Below are positions 41,175 through 49,930 of a DNA stretch of 64,000 nt, piece by piece (position 1 is the stretch's first letter; every line of letters begins with the position of its first letter). A program made the position numbers and the translations under genes. The notes beneath the pieces are model-generated. The model was not told where the DNA came from and did no database searches. It saw nothing but the letters and a program-made list of their open reading frames with translations. This DNA is from an uncultured Phascolarctobacterium sp. (GTDB taxonomy: Bacteria; Bacillota; Negativicutes; Acidaminococcales; Acidaminococcaceae): the NCBI RefSeq assembly GCF_900770955.1, contig NZ_CAAGLX010000011.1, positions 1 to 64,000 of the forward strand. The letters are read 5' to 3'.

Positions 41175-42143
41175 ATGATTAAGCATATATGCAGATTACA
41201 TTTAAATTGTTTATTGTCTGCCGTTATCCTTATGCTGATGGTACCTTTCCTGACGGGTTTTGATATTTCACAGCAGGTGACGATTATTTGTGATGGTCAG
41301 ACTAAGGAAGTGCGTACTAATGCAGTTAAGCCCGGCAAAATTTTGCAGGAGGCCGGCATTGTCCTGGCAAAGGGCGATGGCTGGAAGCTGCAGAATACCA
41401 AAAGGGTACAGAACGGCAGTGTGATTGAGGTACTGCGCGGCAAGCCCTTTACTGTTATCCGTGGCAACGAAACGGTAGAATACAAAAGCTGCAAGCCGAC
41501 TGTAGGCGAGGCGCTGAAGGATGTGGGTATCTCCTACAAAAAGGAGCGTGTTTATCCTGGTGTACATGAGCCGTTTAAGGAAGGCATGCAGGTTTATATT
41601 TTGAATGCCGATGAGGAGCTGCAATTCAGTGAAGCTAGTGTAGATATTCCTGTGAAGTATGAGGACGATTACAGCCTGAACTTCGGTACGGAAAAGATAC
41701 ACGTTGAAGGCAAAGCCGGTACAGCGAAGGTTGTTTCCAAAAAGGTGAAGAACAGTGACGGCAGTCATTCTGTACAGGAGCTGACACGTCATGTGCTGAT
41801 AGAGCCGGAAACAAAAATTATCCGCAAGGGTATGGCAATGAGCGTCTATACTCCTGAGGGCTATAAGCGCTATACAAAAAAAATCAGCGCCCATGCCTCT
41901 GCTTATGTAGCAACAGGCAACCGTACTTCTATCGGTCTTGTTCCGTATGAAGGCATTGTGGCTGTTGACCCGCGCTTCATTCCGTATTATACAAAAATGT
42001 ATATCCCCGGCTACGGTATTGCTATGGCCGGTGACACCGGTGGCGATATGGTTCACCATAGAGTAGATTTGTTCTTTAATGATTATCATCGTGCTATCCA
42101 GTGGGGCAGACGCGATGTAGATATTTATATTTTAGCTGATTAA
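41175..42143 (+). CDS. YabE-type cell-wall protein: DUF348, G5 and 3D domains
   Basis: 322 residues. An N-terminal membrane/signal segment (CLLSAVILMLMVPFLTGF) is followed by two DUF348 repeats (VTIICDGQTKEVRT; TVIRGNETVEYKS), a G5 domain (about residues 155-215) and a C-terminal 3D domain with SAYVATGNRTSIGL, VAVDPRFIPYYTKMYIPGYG and AGDTGG. The 3D domain is a lytic-transglycosylase-like barrel with catalytic aspartates. It probably remodels peptidoglycan in the periplasm. In Bacillus yabE also precedes rnmV and ksgA. Confidence 0.9.
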   Translation: MIKHICRLHLNCLLSAVILMLMVPFLTGFDISQQVTIICDGQTKEVRTNAVKPGKILQEAGIVLAKGDGWKLQNTKRVQNGSVIEVLRGKPFTVIRGNETVEYKSCKPTVGEALKDVGISYKKERVYPGVHEPFKEGMQVYILNADEELQFSEASVDIPVKYEDDYSLNFGTEKIHVEGKAGTAKVVSKKVKNSDGSHSVQELTRHVLIEPETKIIRKGMAMSVYTPEGYKRYTKKISAHASAYVATGNRTSIGLVPYEGIVAVDPRFIPYYTKMYIPGYGIAMAGDTGGDMVHHRVDLFFNDYHRAIQWGRRDVDIYILAD

Positions 42144-42158
42144 GGTGGAGTTTGTCAG

Positions 42159-42701
42159 ATGCTTAAGGAAGTGCTCGTAGTAGAAGGAAAAATGGATACG
42201 GTGGCGATCGGTAAGGCACTGGAGGCCGATACTATCGAAACTGGCGGCTTTACACTGGCACCCTATACTCTGCGCCAGATAGAGGCAGCATATAAAAAAC
42301 GCGGTATTATTATTCTGACTGATCCTGACGGTGCGGGAGAACGCATCCGCCGTTTTCTGACGGAGCGCTTTCCGGAAGCAGGGCAGGCGTTTATTCCTAA
42401 GCGTCAGGCGACTGCCAACAATGATGTAGGTGTGGAGCAGGCGCAGCCAGAGGCTATTCTGGAAGCGCTGGCCAAGGTGCGTCACCATGAATATCGTCCG
42501 CAGCAGGAATTTACCATGCGTGATTTATTCCAAAATGACTTGAATGGCAGTGAGCGTGCCTCTGCGCGCCGTGACGCGCTGGGTGCTGAGCTTGGTATAG
42601 GCTATGGCAATGCCAAACGTTTTTTGGAACGCTTGAATCATTATGGCGTGAGCCGTGAAGAATTTACGGCTGCTTTAGAAAAATTGGAGAGTGAAGAGTG
42701 A
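42159..42701 (+). CDS. rnmV: Ribonuclease M5
   Basis: 180 residues with an N-terminal Toprim domain (VVEGKMDTVAIGKAL; LTDPDGAGERIRRF). RNase M5 carries out final trimming of 5S rRNA. KRQATANNDVGVEQAQPEAI is typical of the family. Its last bases overlap the rsmA start (GTGA), so it is translationally coupled to the rRNA dimethyltransferase. GGTGG precedes the start. Confidence 0.93.
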   Translation: MLKEVLVVEGKMDTVAIGKALEADTIETGGFTLAPYTLRQIEAAYKKRGIIILTDPDGAGERIRRFLTERFPEAGQAFIPKRQATANNDVGVEQAQPEAILEALAKVRHHEYRPQQEFTMRDLFQNDLNGSERASARRDALGAELGIGYGNAKRFLERLNHYGVSREEFTAALEKLESEE

Positions 42702-43549
42702 ATAAACCGGTTATTGCTTCTCCCCAGGTAACTAATCATATTCTGCACCGCTTTAAGCTGCGTGCTGATAAGAAGCTGGGGCAGAATTTTTTGATTGATG
42801 AAAGTATCGTGCGCCGTATTGTGGAGGCAGCAGAGCTTTCTTCTGACGACAAGGTGCTGGAGGTAGGCCCAGGCATAGGTACGCTTACGCAGGGACTGGC
42901 TGAAAGCGGCGCTGATGTTGTGGCAGTAGAACTGGATAAGCGCCTGCTGCCGGTACTGGATGTTACGCTGGAGGGCTATGACAATGTGCGTATAGTAAAC
43001 GGCGATATCCTGCAGGTAAACATTATGGAGACGGTAGCAGCACCGGAATTTAAGGTGTGCGCTAATCTGCCGTATTATATTACTACGCCGATTATTTTTG
43101 CTTTGCTGGAAAAACGTCTGCCCATGGAGCGCTTAGTTGCTATGGTGCAGAAGGAGGTTGCCGAGCGTATGGCGGCAAAACCGGGCAGCAGGGATTATGG
43201 TGCGCTTTCAGTAGCTATTCAGTATTACACTGAACCGGAAATTGCCTTTATCGTACCGCCGACCTCATTTATTCCCGCACCTGCTGTTGATTCGGCTGTT
43301 ATCGTGTGCAAGCGTCGCTCCGAGCCGCCGGTAAAGGTATGCGACGAAGCGTTGTTCTTCCGCGTTGTGAAGGCAGCGTTCTCTTTGAGACGTAAGATGC
43401 TCAGCAATTCGCTTAAGAATATGGGAATCAACTCTGAGCAGTGTGCGCAATGGCTGCAGCGTGCCGGCGTAGACGGCAAGCGCAGAGCGGAAACGCTCAG
43501 CCTGGAGGATTTTGCGGCCTTGACCAATACCTTCGGTGCAGAAAAATAA
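42698..43549 (+). CDS. rsmA: 16S rRNA (adenine1518-N6/adenine1519-N6)-dimethyltransferase
   Basis: 283 residues. Dimethylates two adjacent adenines near the 3' end of 16S rRNA. KLGQNFLIDESIVRRIV, SAM motif VLEVGPGIGTLTQGL, NGDIL and NLPYYITTPIIF are family marks. GTG start at 42698 in a 4-bp overlap with rnmV. A terminator follows 28 bp after the stop. Confidence 0.96.
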   Translation: MNKPVIASPQVTNHILHRFKLRADKKLGQNFLIDESIVRRIVEAAELSSDDKVLEVGPGIGTLTQGLAESGADVVAVELDKRLLPVLDVTLEGYDNVRIVNGDILQVNIMETVAAPEFKVCANLPYYITTPIIFALLEKRLPMERLVAMVQKEVAERMAAKPGSRDYGALSVAIQYYTEPEIAFIVPPTSFIPAPAVDSAVIVCKRRSEPPVKVCDEALFFRVVKAAFSLRRKMLSNSLKNMGINSEQCAQWLQRAGVDGKRRAETLSLEDFAALTNTFGAEK

Positions 43550-43576
43550 AATATAAAAAAGAAGTTAGTTTACTAA

Positions 43577-43622
43577 AAAGCAGAGAAAAATGTAATGCTA
43601 TTTACACTTTCTCTGCTTTTTG
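43577..43622 (+). terminator. Terminator of the yabE-rnmV-rsmA operon
   Basis: AAAAGCAGAGAAA / TTTCTCTGCTTTT stem with further inner pairing, ending in T. Confidence 0.85.
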
Positions 43623-43837
43623 CAGTTTTTCGAAGATAGAGTTATTCCTGCGTTACATTATTAATATTCCAATAAAGCATAACTGGTATAAAATTACTTG
43701 CCGCATGCCCAAACGTTATAATTTGACCTCTTGAAAAATCTTACAAAATCGTTTATATTATAACTACAGGGAATAATAAATATTCCCTAAGGTTTGCGCG
43801 GCGCTTCACCTCACACGATGAAAGCGAGGTAAGTATT
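43623..43837. other. Intergenic leader of the DUF1624-like gene
   Basis: Contains GGGAATAATAAATATTCCC near 43768-43787 and the pair CCTCAC / GCGAGG (43809-43832), which could fold over the ribosome-binding site of the downstream gene. No gene is seen. Confidence 0.35.
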
Positions 43838-44515
43838 ATGGAAAAGTTATTAGCAAAAATGTATGAGCAGTCAGAAACAAAAACAGCAAAGAAGCAGTAC
43901 CGGGTGCTGAACGCGCTCAAGGCTGCAGCCTTTCTGAATCTGGCAGTTTTCTACTTCATGTATAATATTAATGTAGCTCAGGGTGCTAATCCTGCCTGGG
44001 ATTACGTCTGGTGGCAGCGTTTGACGCTGTGGAGCATTGTGGTTCTGTGCGGTATGACATTTAGCCAGGGCAGCAATTACCTCAAATGGGGATTGGGCCT
44101 TTTGGGTGTAGGCACTGCGATTTCGCTTTGCACCTATATCTTCACACCGCAGCATCCCATTTATTTCGGCATCTTTACCTTCCTTGGTCTTGCATATCTG
44201 GTAGTACAACCCATTCATTGGTGGCTGCAGAAGTCTCCCGGTTCCTGCGGTTGGCTGTTATCTGCAATAGCCTATGATTTGACAAGGCATCTTACCGATG
44301 GCGTGATCATCTGGCAGGGTAAGATAATTGGACATCTGCCGTCCTTCCTGTACGGTGACTGGAACGTATGGCTGGGGCTGCCCGGTGCAGATTTTGTCTC
44401 GCTGGAGTATGTGCCTTTCCTGCCTAACATCTTCTTATTCTTGTGCGGCCTCTACCTGTTCCAGTTTATGTCCGAGCATGAAAAAGGACAAGCTTATCTG
44501 AAAAAGCTGAGCTAA
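43838..44515 (+). CDS. Multi-pass membrane protein, DUF1624/acetyltransferase-like
   Basis: 225 residues with six or seven membrane helices. LNLAVFYFMYNINVAQG, WQRLTLWSIVVLCGMTFSQG and YFGIFTFLGLAYLVV resemble DUF1624 (heparan-alpha-glucosaminide N-acetyltransferase-like) proteins. The His-x-x-x-Asp usually found in helix 1 (FHFxYD) is replaced by FYFMYN, so the acetyl-transfer role is uncertain. AGGTAAG precedes the ATG. Confidence 0.6.
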   Translation: MEKLLAKMYEQSETKTAKKQYRVLNALKAAAFLNLAVFYFMYNINVAQGANPAWDYVWWQRLTLWSIVVLCGMTFSQGSNYLKWGLGLLGVGTAISLCTYIFTPQHPIYFGIFTFLGLAYLVVQPIHWWLQKSPGSCGWLLSAIAYDLTRHLTDGVIIWQGKIIGHLPSFLYGDWNVWLGLPGADFVSLEYVPFLPNIFLFLCGLYLFQFMSEHEKGQAYLKKLS

Positions 44516-44694
44516 CTAAAAAAGCCTTTCTTTAAAAGTCAATTTGCATAGAAAATCTCGTGGTTATCAAGTTTGTCTGCATATGGTGTTATCCCTCTAC
44601 TTATTTCTTCTTAACCTTTAGCACCCCATGCTTTTAGCCAATGTCCCAACAAAGCTAATGTCCCCGGACTCATAATTAACGAGAGAGAAAGAAG
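44516..44694. other. Intergenic, no gene seen
   Basis: 180 bases between converging genes. A weak A/T-rich hairpin lies near 44520, and a strong terminator begins at 44695. Confidence 0.4.
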
Positions 44695-44732
44695 AAAATC
44701 CTCCGCAGCTGGCGAGCTGTCGGAGGATTTTT
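44695..44732. terminator. Convergent bidirectional terminator
   Basis: AAAATCCTCCGCAGCT / AGCTGTCGGAGGATTTT hairpin with A and T runs on the two sides. It serves the minus-strand HD/secreted-protein operon and possibly the upstream gene. Confidence 0.9.
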
Positions 44733-44734
44733 CT

Positions 44735-45628
44735 TTATGGCTGATTCAGTTTAAAGCTGTCTAAGGAATAAATTGCCTGAGGCAGATAGTTATCTGCCTG
44801 CATTGCAGGCATTACGTAAAGCAGCTGGTAGGTTTTGCCGTTCAGCTGAGCTTCTGCAGTCAAAAGCAGCTTGTTGCCGTGATAATCATTGTGGGCACTC
44901 AGGCGGCAGGTCCATATTAACTGATTGCCATGCTGCCATTGCCAGTATACTTTGGCATTTTCATAGACAGGCAGAGCTTCTGTTGCCTTAAAGCTTGCAG
45001 TGTCCGCAGGGTCAAGCACGGTTGCTGCCAGCATCAGAGTGTTGCCTGCAGTGCGCACCAGCATAGCTCCTTCGGCTTGCGGCAGGCCTGCCAGCGGATT
45101 TTCACCGAAGGCCTTGGGTATAGCCATACTATAACCACCGGTCTCACTGCTGACAACCGTAAAATCGTTCACTTGCGGTGTACGCATGAACTGTCTGGGC
45201 AGAGGCGGCTTGCCTACCAGATTCAGCTTTGGTTTAGGCTTGGGCTTATCTGCAGGTGGCACAGGCTCATTGCTGATAACAGGCGGTTTAGCTGCAGTAT
45301 TTGCAGCAGCTGGTGTTGTTGGCACTTCTGCCATAGGTGCTTTTGCTTCATTCACTGTCGTGGGCGCTTCGGCTGCTGTTTCTTCCTGCTTTGGCGTTGC
45401 CGGTACAGTAGGAGCAGTGCTTACGATGTTATTGTCTGCAGCGTTTTCCTCTGCTTGGGAAGAGTCAATACTGCTTTCGGCTTCCGTCGGCTCAGCCTGT
45501 TTGGTGGGATTATTGGCAACTATGGCCGGTTTCTGTTGATAATCCTGCAACATCTCTTCAGCTGTGGCCGCGAAGCTGCTGCCTGCAAGGCTGAGCAGCA
45601 AAGAGCAGATTAAGGCTGTGCGCCTCAT
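44735..45628 (-). CDS. Secreted protein with Pro/Ala/Glu-rich linker
   Basis: 297 residues. Signal peptide MRRTALICSLLLSLAGSSFA, then a disordered stretch rich in Pro, Ala, Thr and Glu (about residues 30-140, including KPKPKPKLNL), then a globular C-terminal domain (VVSSETGGYSMAIPKAFGEN; VYWQWQHGNQLIWTCRLSAH). The layout suggests a periplasmic protein spanning or bridging the envelope, but no known domain is recognised. Its start overlaps the HD-domain gene stop by 4 bp (ATGA). Confidence 0.7.
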   Translation of the reverse strand: MRRTALICSLLLSLAGSSFAATAEEMLQDYQQKPAIVANNPTKQAEPTEAESSIDSSQAEENAADNNIVSTAPTVPATPKQEETAAEAPTTVNEAKAPMAEVPTTPAAANTAAKPPVISNEPVPPADKPKPKPKLNLVGKPPLPRQFMRTPQVNDFTVVSSETGGYSMAIPKAFGENPLAGLPQAEGAMLVRTAGNTLMLAATVLDPADTASFKATEALPVYENAKVYWQWQHGNQLIWTCRLSAHNDYHGNKLLLTAEAQLNGKTYQLLYVMPAMQADNYLPQAIYSLDSFKLNQP

Positions 45629-46200
45629 AATTTATCGCAGACTTCGTTGATGGCTGCTTCGTCTACACGCATAGCGGCGATGGTTTTTTCCATCAGCTCG
45701 TCTAAAGGCCAGCCTAAAATATCGGCACCCTGCTTGATTACATCGCGGCTGCAGCCGGCAGCAAAGTGTTTATCCTTAAATTTTTTCTTCAGGGATTTCA
45801 GTTCCATGTCCTGTACGCTTTTGGAGGGGCGCATCAGGGCAGCGGCACCGATTAAGCCGGAAAGCTCATCGATAGCGAAAAGCACCTTTTCCATCTGATG
45901 CTCCGGTTCGATGTTGGCGGCAGTCAGGCCCCAGCCATGGCTGGCAGTGGAGCGGATAATGCTTTCGTCTACGCCGTGCTCACGCATCAGCTCCTGGGAT
46001 TTTACGCAGTGCTCCTCGGGATACAGCTCAAAATCCAGGTCATGCAGCAGGCCTACAATGCCCCAGTATTCCTCTTGGTCTGCATAGCCGAGCTCCTTGG
46101 CAAAGTAACGCATAATGCCTTCTACAGTCAGCGCATGACGTAAATGAAAGGACTCCTTGTTATATTGACGTAATAAATTCCAGGCTTCTTCTCTGTTCAT
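45625..46200 (-). CDS. HD-domain hydrolase
   Basis: 191 residues. The HD metal motif is split between LRHALTVEGIMRYFA (His21) and GLLHDLDFE (His-Asp near residue 53). TASHGWGL and EKVLFAIDELSGLIGA are conserved in this small family of HDIG-type phosphohydrolases. Substrate unknown, likely a nucleotide or phosphoester. It heads an operon with the secreted protein. AGGAGG lies before the ATG. Confidence 0.82.
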   Translation of the reverse strand: MNREEAWNLLRQYNKESFHLRHALTVEGIMRYFAKELGYADQEEYWGIVGLLHDLDFELYPEEHCVKSQELMREHGVDESIIRSTASHGWGLTAANIEPEHQMEKVLFAIDELSGLIGAAALMRPSKSVQDMELKSLKKKFKDKHFAAGCSRDVIKQGADILGWPLDELMEKTIAAMRVDEAAINEVCDKL

Positions 46201-46259
46201 ATTATTCTCCTCCTAATGCTTTGTTATTTTTCTATAAAATGCTGGTGCTTAGCTCGCTT

Positions 46260-46694
46260 TTAAATATTTTCAGCCTGCGGATGCTTGGTACGGTAATCGC
46301 TTATCATATCGTGCAGCGTAGTGTGGTCAACTACGCCGTCAATGGCCTGCTGAATTTTTTTGTAAAGACCGATGGTGATACAGGAGTCAAACTGATCGCA
46401 GGGTGTTTTGCAGTCCAGGCAGGATACGGGAGCAAGACTGCCCTCGACTGTGCGCAGAATTTCACCGACAGTGTATTCATCAGGCGTGCGCGCCAGACGA
46501 TAGCCTCCCTGAGCGCCGCGGGCACTTTGGACAAAGCCTGCTTTACTCAGCTGGTGAATAATTTGCTCTAAGTATTTATCGGAAATATTTTGCCGTTGGG
46601 CAACTGTTTTTAATGGTATATAGTTACCGGTGTGGTTGATTGCTAAATCGAGCATCAATCGCAGGGCATAACGTCCCTTGGTAGAAATTTTCAT
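46260..46694 (-). CDS. Rrf2 family transcriptional regulator
   Basis: 144 residues. The N-terminal winged helix includes MKISTKGRYALRLMLDLA and ISDKYLEQIIHQLSKAG, and ARGAQGGYRLAR is the Rrf2 wing. Cysteines in CLDCKTPCDQFDSC (around residues 91-104) suit Fe-S or redox sensing, as in IscR/RsrR relatives. The start at 46694 is favoured by AAAGG with 11-base spacing. No isc genes follow, so its target set is unknown. A palindrome just upstream suggests autoregulation. Confidence 0.88.
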   Translation of the reverse strand: MKISTKGRYALRLMLDLAINHTGNYIPLKTVAQRQNISDKYLEQIIHQLSKAGFVQSARGAQGGYRLARTPDEYTVGEILRTVEGSLAPVSCLDCKTPCDQFDSCITIGLYKKIQQAIDGVVDHTTLHDMISDYRTKHPQAENI

Positions 46695-46721
46695 TACGGT
46701 CACAACCTTTCTAATGACTAT

Positions 46722-46763
46722 ATTCTACTATGAATTTAGTAGGAATTCAATAATGATTATCAT
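46722..46763. promoter_or_regulatory. Probable Rrf2 operator and an adjacent Fur-like palindrome
   Basis: ATTCTACTA-TGAATT-TAGTAGGAAT (46722-46746) is an inverted repeat with a one-base bulge, 28 bp before the rrf2 start. ATGATTATCAT (46753-46763) is an 11-bp palindrome resembling the core of a Fur box. Confidence 0.5.
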
Positions 46764-46880
46764 ATCTGTGTTATGCGGGCATAAATTAATGATTCTGCAC
46801 ACGGAATATGAAAATGCTAGTGCCATTTTATTGCTTTTGTGTTAAAATACCCTTATACAACTATTTTTGGAGGAAGTAAG

Positions 46881-47219
46881 ATGGAAAAAAATAAATTAGA
46901 TAAAACCTTTAAGCATTATCTGGGAATTTTTACCGAGGATAAGGAATTGGGCAAGATTCTGAACAAGGTATCCTTCCAGGAATTATTTAACCCCAAGTTT
47001 TTGCAGGAAAACAGCAAATTTACTTCTATGGATGATATGATCTGGCGCAGCGGCTTTGGTATCATGAACCTGATGGAAGTAGAAAATGTTAATCAGGATA
47101 AATGGAATGAATATATTGCCAAAAATACCGAATGTGAAACCTGGCATGATTTTGGCAAGGTAGCAATGATTGACTGGATGAAAAACAAACTGGAAGAAGT
47201 AAAAAAATCCAAAAACTAA
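46881..47219 (+). CDS. Small protein of unknown function
   Basis: 112 residues, acidic and helical, no signal peptide. Recognisable segments are LDKTFKHYLGIFTEDKELG, MDDMIWRSGFGIMNLMEVE and CETWHDFGKVAMIDWMK. I do not know its family. The start at 46881 follows GGAGGAAG. The short frame upstream (from 46839) has no Shine-Dalgarno. Own terminator. Divergent from the Rrf2 gene. Confidence 0.7.
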   Translation: MEKNKLDKTFKHYLGIFTEDKELGKILNKVSFQELFNPKFLQENSKFTSMDDMIWRSGFGIMNLMEVENVNQDKWNEYIAKNTECETWHDFGKVAMIDWMKNKLEEVKKSKN

Positions 47220-47233
47220 AATCTATAATCTTC

Positions 47234-47265
47234 ATTGCCGAAGCTGACTGCTTCGGCAATTTTTG
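47234..47265 (+). terminator. Terminator after the small protein gene
   Basis: ATTGCCGAAGC / GCTTCGGCAAT hairpin followed by TTTT. Confidence 0.9.
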
Positions 47266-47285
47266 TCTTAAGAGGGGAATAAACA

Positions 47286-48224
47286 ATGGAAATAGTTTTA
47301 CACGCATTAAACGGCGTGCTGACCATCATGCTGATGATTGCTGTCGGCTTTTATTTAGAGCGCAGGGGCTGGTTCAGCGAGGAGAGTGTGGCGCTTATTT
47401 CACGGCTCGTGAATTATGTCTGCCTGCCTACATATATGCTGACCAATATTTTAGGGCAGTTTAAGCATGACCAGCTTATTATGCTTTCGCATGGCCTGAT
47501 TGTACCGATTATTTCGATGCTGGCAGGCTATTTTATCAGCAGGCTGCTCGGACGTCTGATAGGTGTTCCGCCGGAGCACAGAGGAATTTTTTCCATCTGC
47601 GTCAGCTTTTCCAACACTATTTTTATCGGTCTGCCGTTAGGCATAGCCTTGTTCGGTGATGCCGGTGCGCCTTATATTATGATTTACTACATGGTGAACA
47701 CAACGCTTTTCTGGACTATAGGCTTTCATGATTTAGCGAGCAGCAATGGTGTAGCAATGCCTCTTTTCAGCCGTAAAACTCTGAAAAGCATTATGTCGCC
47801 GCCGCTTATGGGTTTTATGCTTGGTGTAGTGATGGTATTGCTGGAATGGAGCCTGCCGGAGCCTTTGTTCAAGTCCTTTCATTATTTGGGCAGTATGACT
47901 ACGCCGCTTGCGATGCTGTTTATCGGTATTGCCATGAGTAAAACACGTTGGGAAGAGATTGCTTTAGGCAAGGAGCTGGTATTTGCCATGCTGGGACGCT
48001 ATTTGATTTGTCCTTGGATAGTTTTCCTTATTCTGCCTTTTTTCCATCTGGAGCCGATGATGGAAAAGGTGTTTGTGATTATGGCGGCAATGCCGGCGAT
48101 GACTAATACGGCGATTGTTGCTAAAGGCTACGGTGGCGATTATAAGTATGCTGCCATGCTGACGGCGGTAAGTACTGTGCTGGCTGTATTTGCGATACCG
48201 TTTTATATGTGGTTGGTACACTAA
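47286..48224 (+). CDS. AEC family transporter (auxin efflux carrier-like)
   Basis: 312 residues with about ten membrane helices. YVCLPTYMLTNILGQF, CVSFSNTIFIGLPLGIALFGD and ITAAMPAMTN-type segment MAAMPAMTNTAIVAKGYGGD match the AEC family, which in bacteria exports or exchanges organic acids such as malate or malonate. A lactate/glycolate-type dehydrogenase follows 92 bp downstream, so an organic-acid function is plausible. Confidence 0.85.
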   Translation: MEIVLHALNGVLTIMLMIAVGFYLERRGWFSEESVALISRLVNYVCLPTYMLTNILGQFKHDQLIMLSHGLIVPIISMLAGYFISRLLGRLIGVPPEHRGIFSICVSFSNTIFIGLPLGIALFGDAGAPYIMIYYMVNTTLFWTIGFHDLASSNGVAMPLFSRKTLKSIMSPPLMGFMLGVVMVLLEWSLPEPLFKSFHYLGSMTTPLAMLFIGIAMSKTRWEEIALGKELVFAMLGRYLICPWIVFLILPFFHLEPMMEKVFVIMAAMPAMTNTAIVAKGYGGDYKYAAMLTAVSTVLAVFAIPFYMWLVH

Positions 48225-48316
48225 AAAATATTTATTGTTATAAATGTCGCTGTTTGTGATAAAATAAGCATAGAGTGGGTTTAAATATTAATGTTGCAAA
48301 TGAGGAGGACTGAATT

Positions 48317-49720
48317 ATGGAGTATAACAAGCTGTCTAATGAAATAATTGCTAAGCTGCAGGCTTTGGTTGGCGTGCAGAATGTAGTGACGGACGCAAGT
48401 CAGATGGAAATATATGCCCATGATGAGGTAACTGACCCGGCCTATCATCATATGCCTGAGGCTGTCGTGTTTGCGGAAAATGCACAGCAGGTGGCAGCCG
48501 TGGTCAAGCTGGCTAATGAATATCACTTTCCGGTTGTGCCCCGTGGCGCAGGTACAGGTCTTGCCTGCGGTGCAGTGCCGATTTATGGTGGTGTAGTGCT
48601 TTCGCTGGAAAAGATGAATAAGATTATTGAGGTTAATGCTGACGCTATGTACGCAGTAGTAGAGCCCGGTGTGCGTACCTCGGACCTGCAGGCTGCTGCT
48701 GCAGCTAAGGGAGCTTTTTATGCGGGCGACCCCTGCAGCGGTGATTCCTGCTTTATCGGCGGCAATGTGGCCACAAATGCCGGCGGTAACCGTGCGGTAA
48801 AATACGGTACTACGCGTCATCAGGTATATGCTGTAGAGGTAGTTAATCCTACCGGCAAAATCGTGCAGCTGGGCGCACGCCTGCAAAAGCAGACCACCGG
48901 CTATTGCCTGGAGCAGCTGATAATCGGCAGTGAGGGTACGTTGGGCATCATCACGCAGATTACCGTAAAGCTGCTGCCGCTGCCAAAGTACAGCATGGAT
49001 TTGCTGGCGGTTTTTGAAGCGCCGGAGGATGCTATCGGTACGGTAAACAAGCTGATTATGGCCGGCATTATGCCTACCTGCGTAGAATATATGGATAATA
49101 TCACTATCAAATCCGTAGAGCGTTATCTCGGGACAACGCTGCAGGGCAGTGAAAAGGGTAATTATCTTATCGTGGAGGTGGAAGGTACCAGCGAAGATGA
49201 TATGGACGAAAAAGCCTGCACGATGGACGAAATCTGTTCGGAAAACGGCGCCGGTGATGTGTTGGTTGCAGAGCATGATAAAATCTGGCAGGCACGCAAG
49301 GCCTTTGCCGAAGCGGTGCGTGCAGAAAGCCTGATTGTATGCAAGGAGGACGTTGTCTGCCCGGTAGATCATGAGCCTGCGCTGCTGGCGGAAATTTTGC
49401 GTTTGGCCGAAAAATATCAGCTGGTAACACGCATTGCCAGTCATGCCGGTGACGGTAATATCCATTTGAATATCCTGAAGCAGGAGCAGGAGGATTATGC
49501 GGACTGGGATGCCAGAGTCAAGGCCAACCAGCAGGAGCTGTACCGCTTTATTTATGCACACGGCGGCCGCTTGAGCGGAGAGCATGGCATTGGCTATAAA
49601 CGCAAACAGCTGATGGAGGAATTTACTAATCCCGATGAGCTGGAAATGATGCGTGCGATAAAAAAAGCCCTGGACCCCAATAATATCCTGAATCCGGGAA
49701 AAATTTTCGATATAGAGTAG
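48317..49720 (+). CDS. FAD-binding oxidase, GlcD/D-lactate dehydrogenase family
   Basis: 467 residues. The N-terminal FAD-binding_4 (PCMH) domain has PRGAGTGLACGAVP and GDPCSGDSCFIGGNVATNAGG. The C-terminal FAD-oxidase_C domain has ASHAGDGNIHLNIL and SGEHGIGYKR with the metal/substrate ligands. Such enzymes oxidise 2-hydroxy acids (glycolate, D-lactate) and pass electrons to an Fe-S partner or ETF. No GlcE/GlcF subunit genes are adjacent. AGGAGG ribosome-binding site. Terminator follows. Confidence 0.92.
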   Translation: MEYNKLSNEIIAKLQALVGVQNVVTDASQMEIYAHDEVTDPAYHHMPEAVVFAENAQQVAAVVKLANEYHFPVVPRGAGTGLACGAVPIYGGVVLSLEKMNKIIEVNADAMYAVVEPGVRTSDLQAAAAAKGAFYAGDPCSGDSCFIGGNVATNAGGNRAVKYGTTRHQVYAVEVVNPTGKIVQLGARLQKQTTGYCLEQLIIGSEGTLGIITQITVKLLPLPKYSMDLLAVFEAPEDAIGTVNKLIMAGIMPTCVEYMDNITIKSVERYLGTTLQGSEKGNYLIVEVEGTSEDDMDEKACTMDEICSENGAGDVLVAEHDKIWQARKAFAEAVRAESLIVCKEDVVCPVDHEPALLAEILRLAEKYQLVTRIASHAGDGNIHLNILKQEQEDYADWDARVKANQQELYRFIYAHGGRLSGEHGIGYKRKQLMEEFTNPDELEMMRAIKKALDPNNILNPGKIFDIE

Positions 49721-49735
49721 CATAATGTTAAGCAA

Positions 49736-49768
49736 AGAGGCATTGCCGAGAGGCGATGCCTCTTTTTT
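49736..49768 (+). terminator. Terminator of the GlcD-type gene
   Basis: AGAGGCATTGCC / GGCGATGCCTCT hairpin then six T. Confidence 0.9.
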
Positions 49769-49866
49769 GCTGGAGTGATTTTTTAAATATAACGCATAAA
49801 CTATATTGGTGTTTAGTTATACGTTCGTAAGTACTGATGAATAGCAAACAAAAATTCATAAAAGCA

Positions 49867-49895
49867 TTGACAAGGTTCGTGCTACACGCTATAAT
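49867..49895 (+). promoter_or_regulatory. Consensus promoter of the LysM gene
   Basis: TTGACA (49867-49872), 17-bp spacer, TATAAT (49890-49895). Both hexamers are perfect. Confidence 0.85.
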
Positions 49896-49930
49896 ATAGA
49901 CAAACAAAGATTTATTAGGTGGTGATAGAT

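Noticed and set aside
48281..49735. 484-codon antisense frame opposite the GlcD-type gene
   Set aside because: The + strand frame has clear FAD-oxidase motifs. The antisense product is low-complexity and lacks a start signal.
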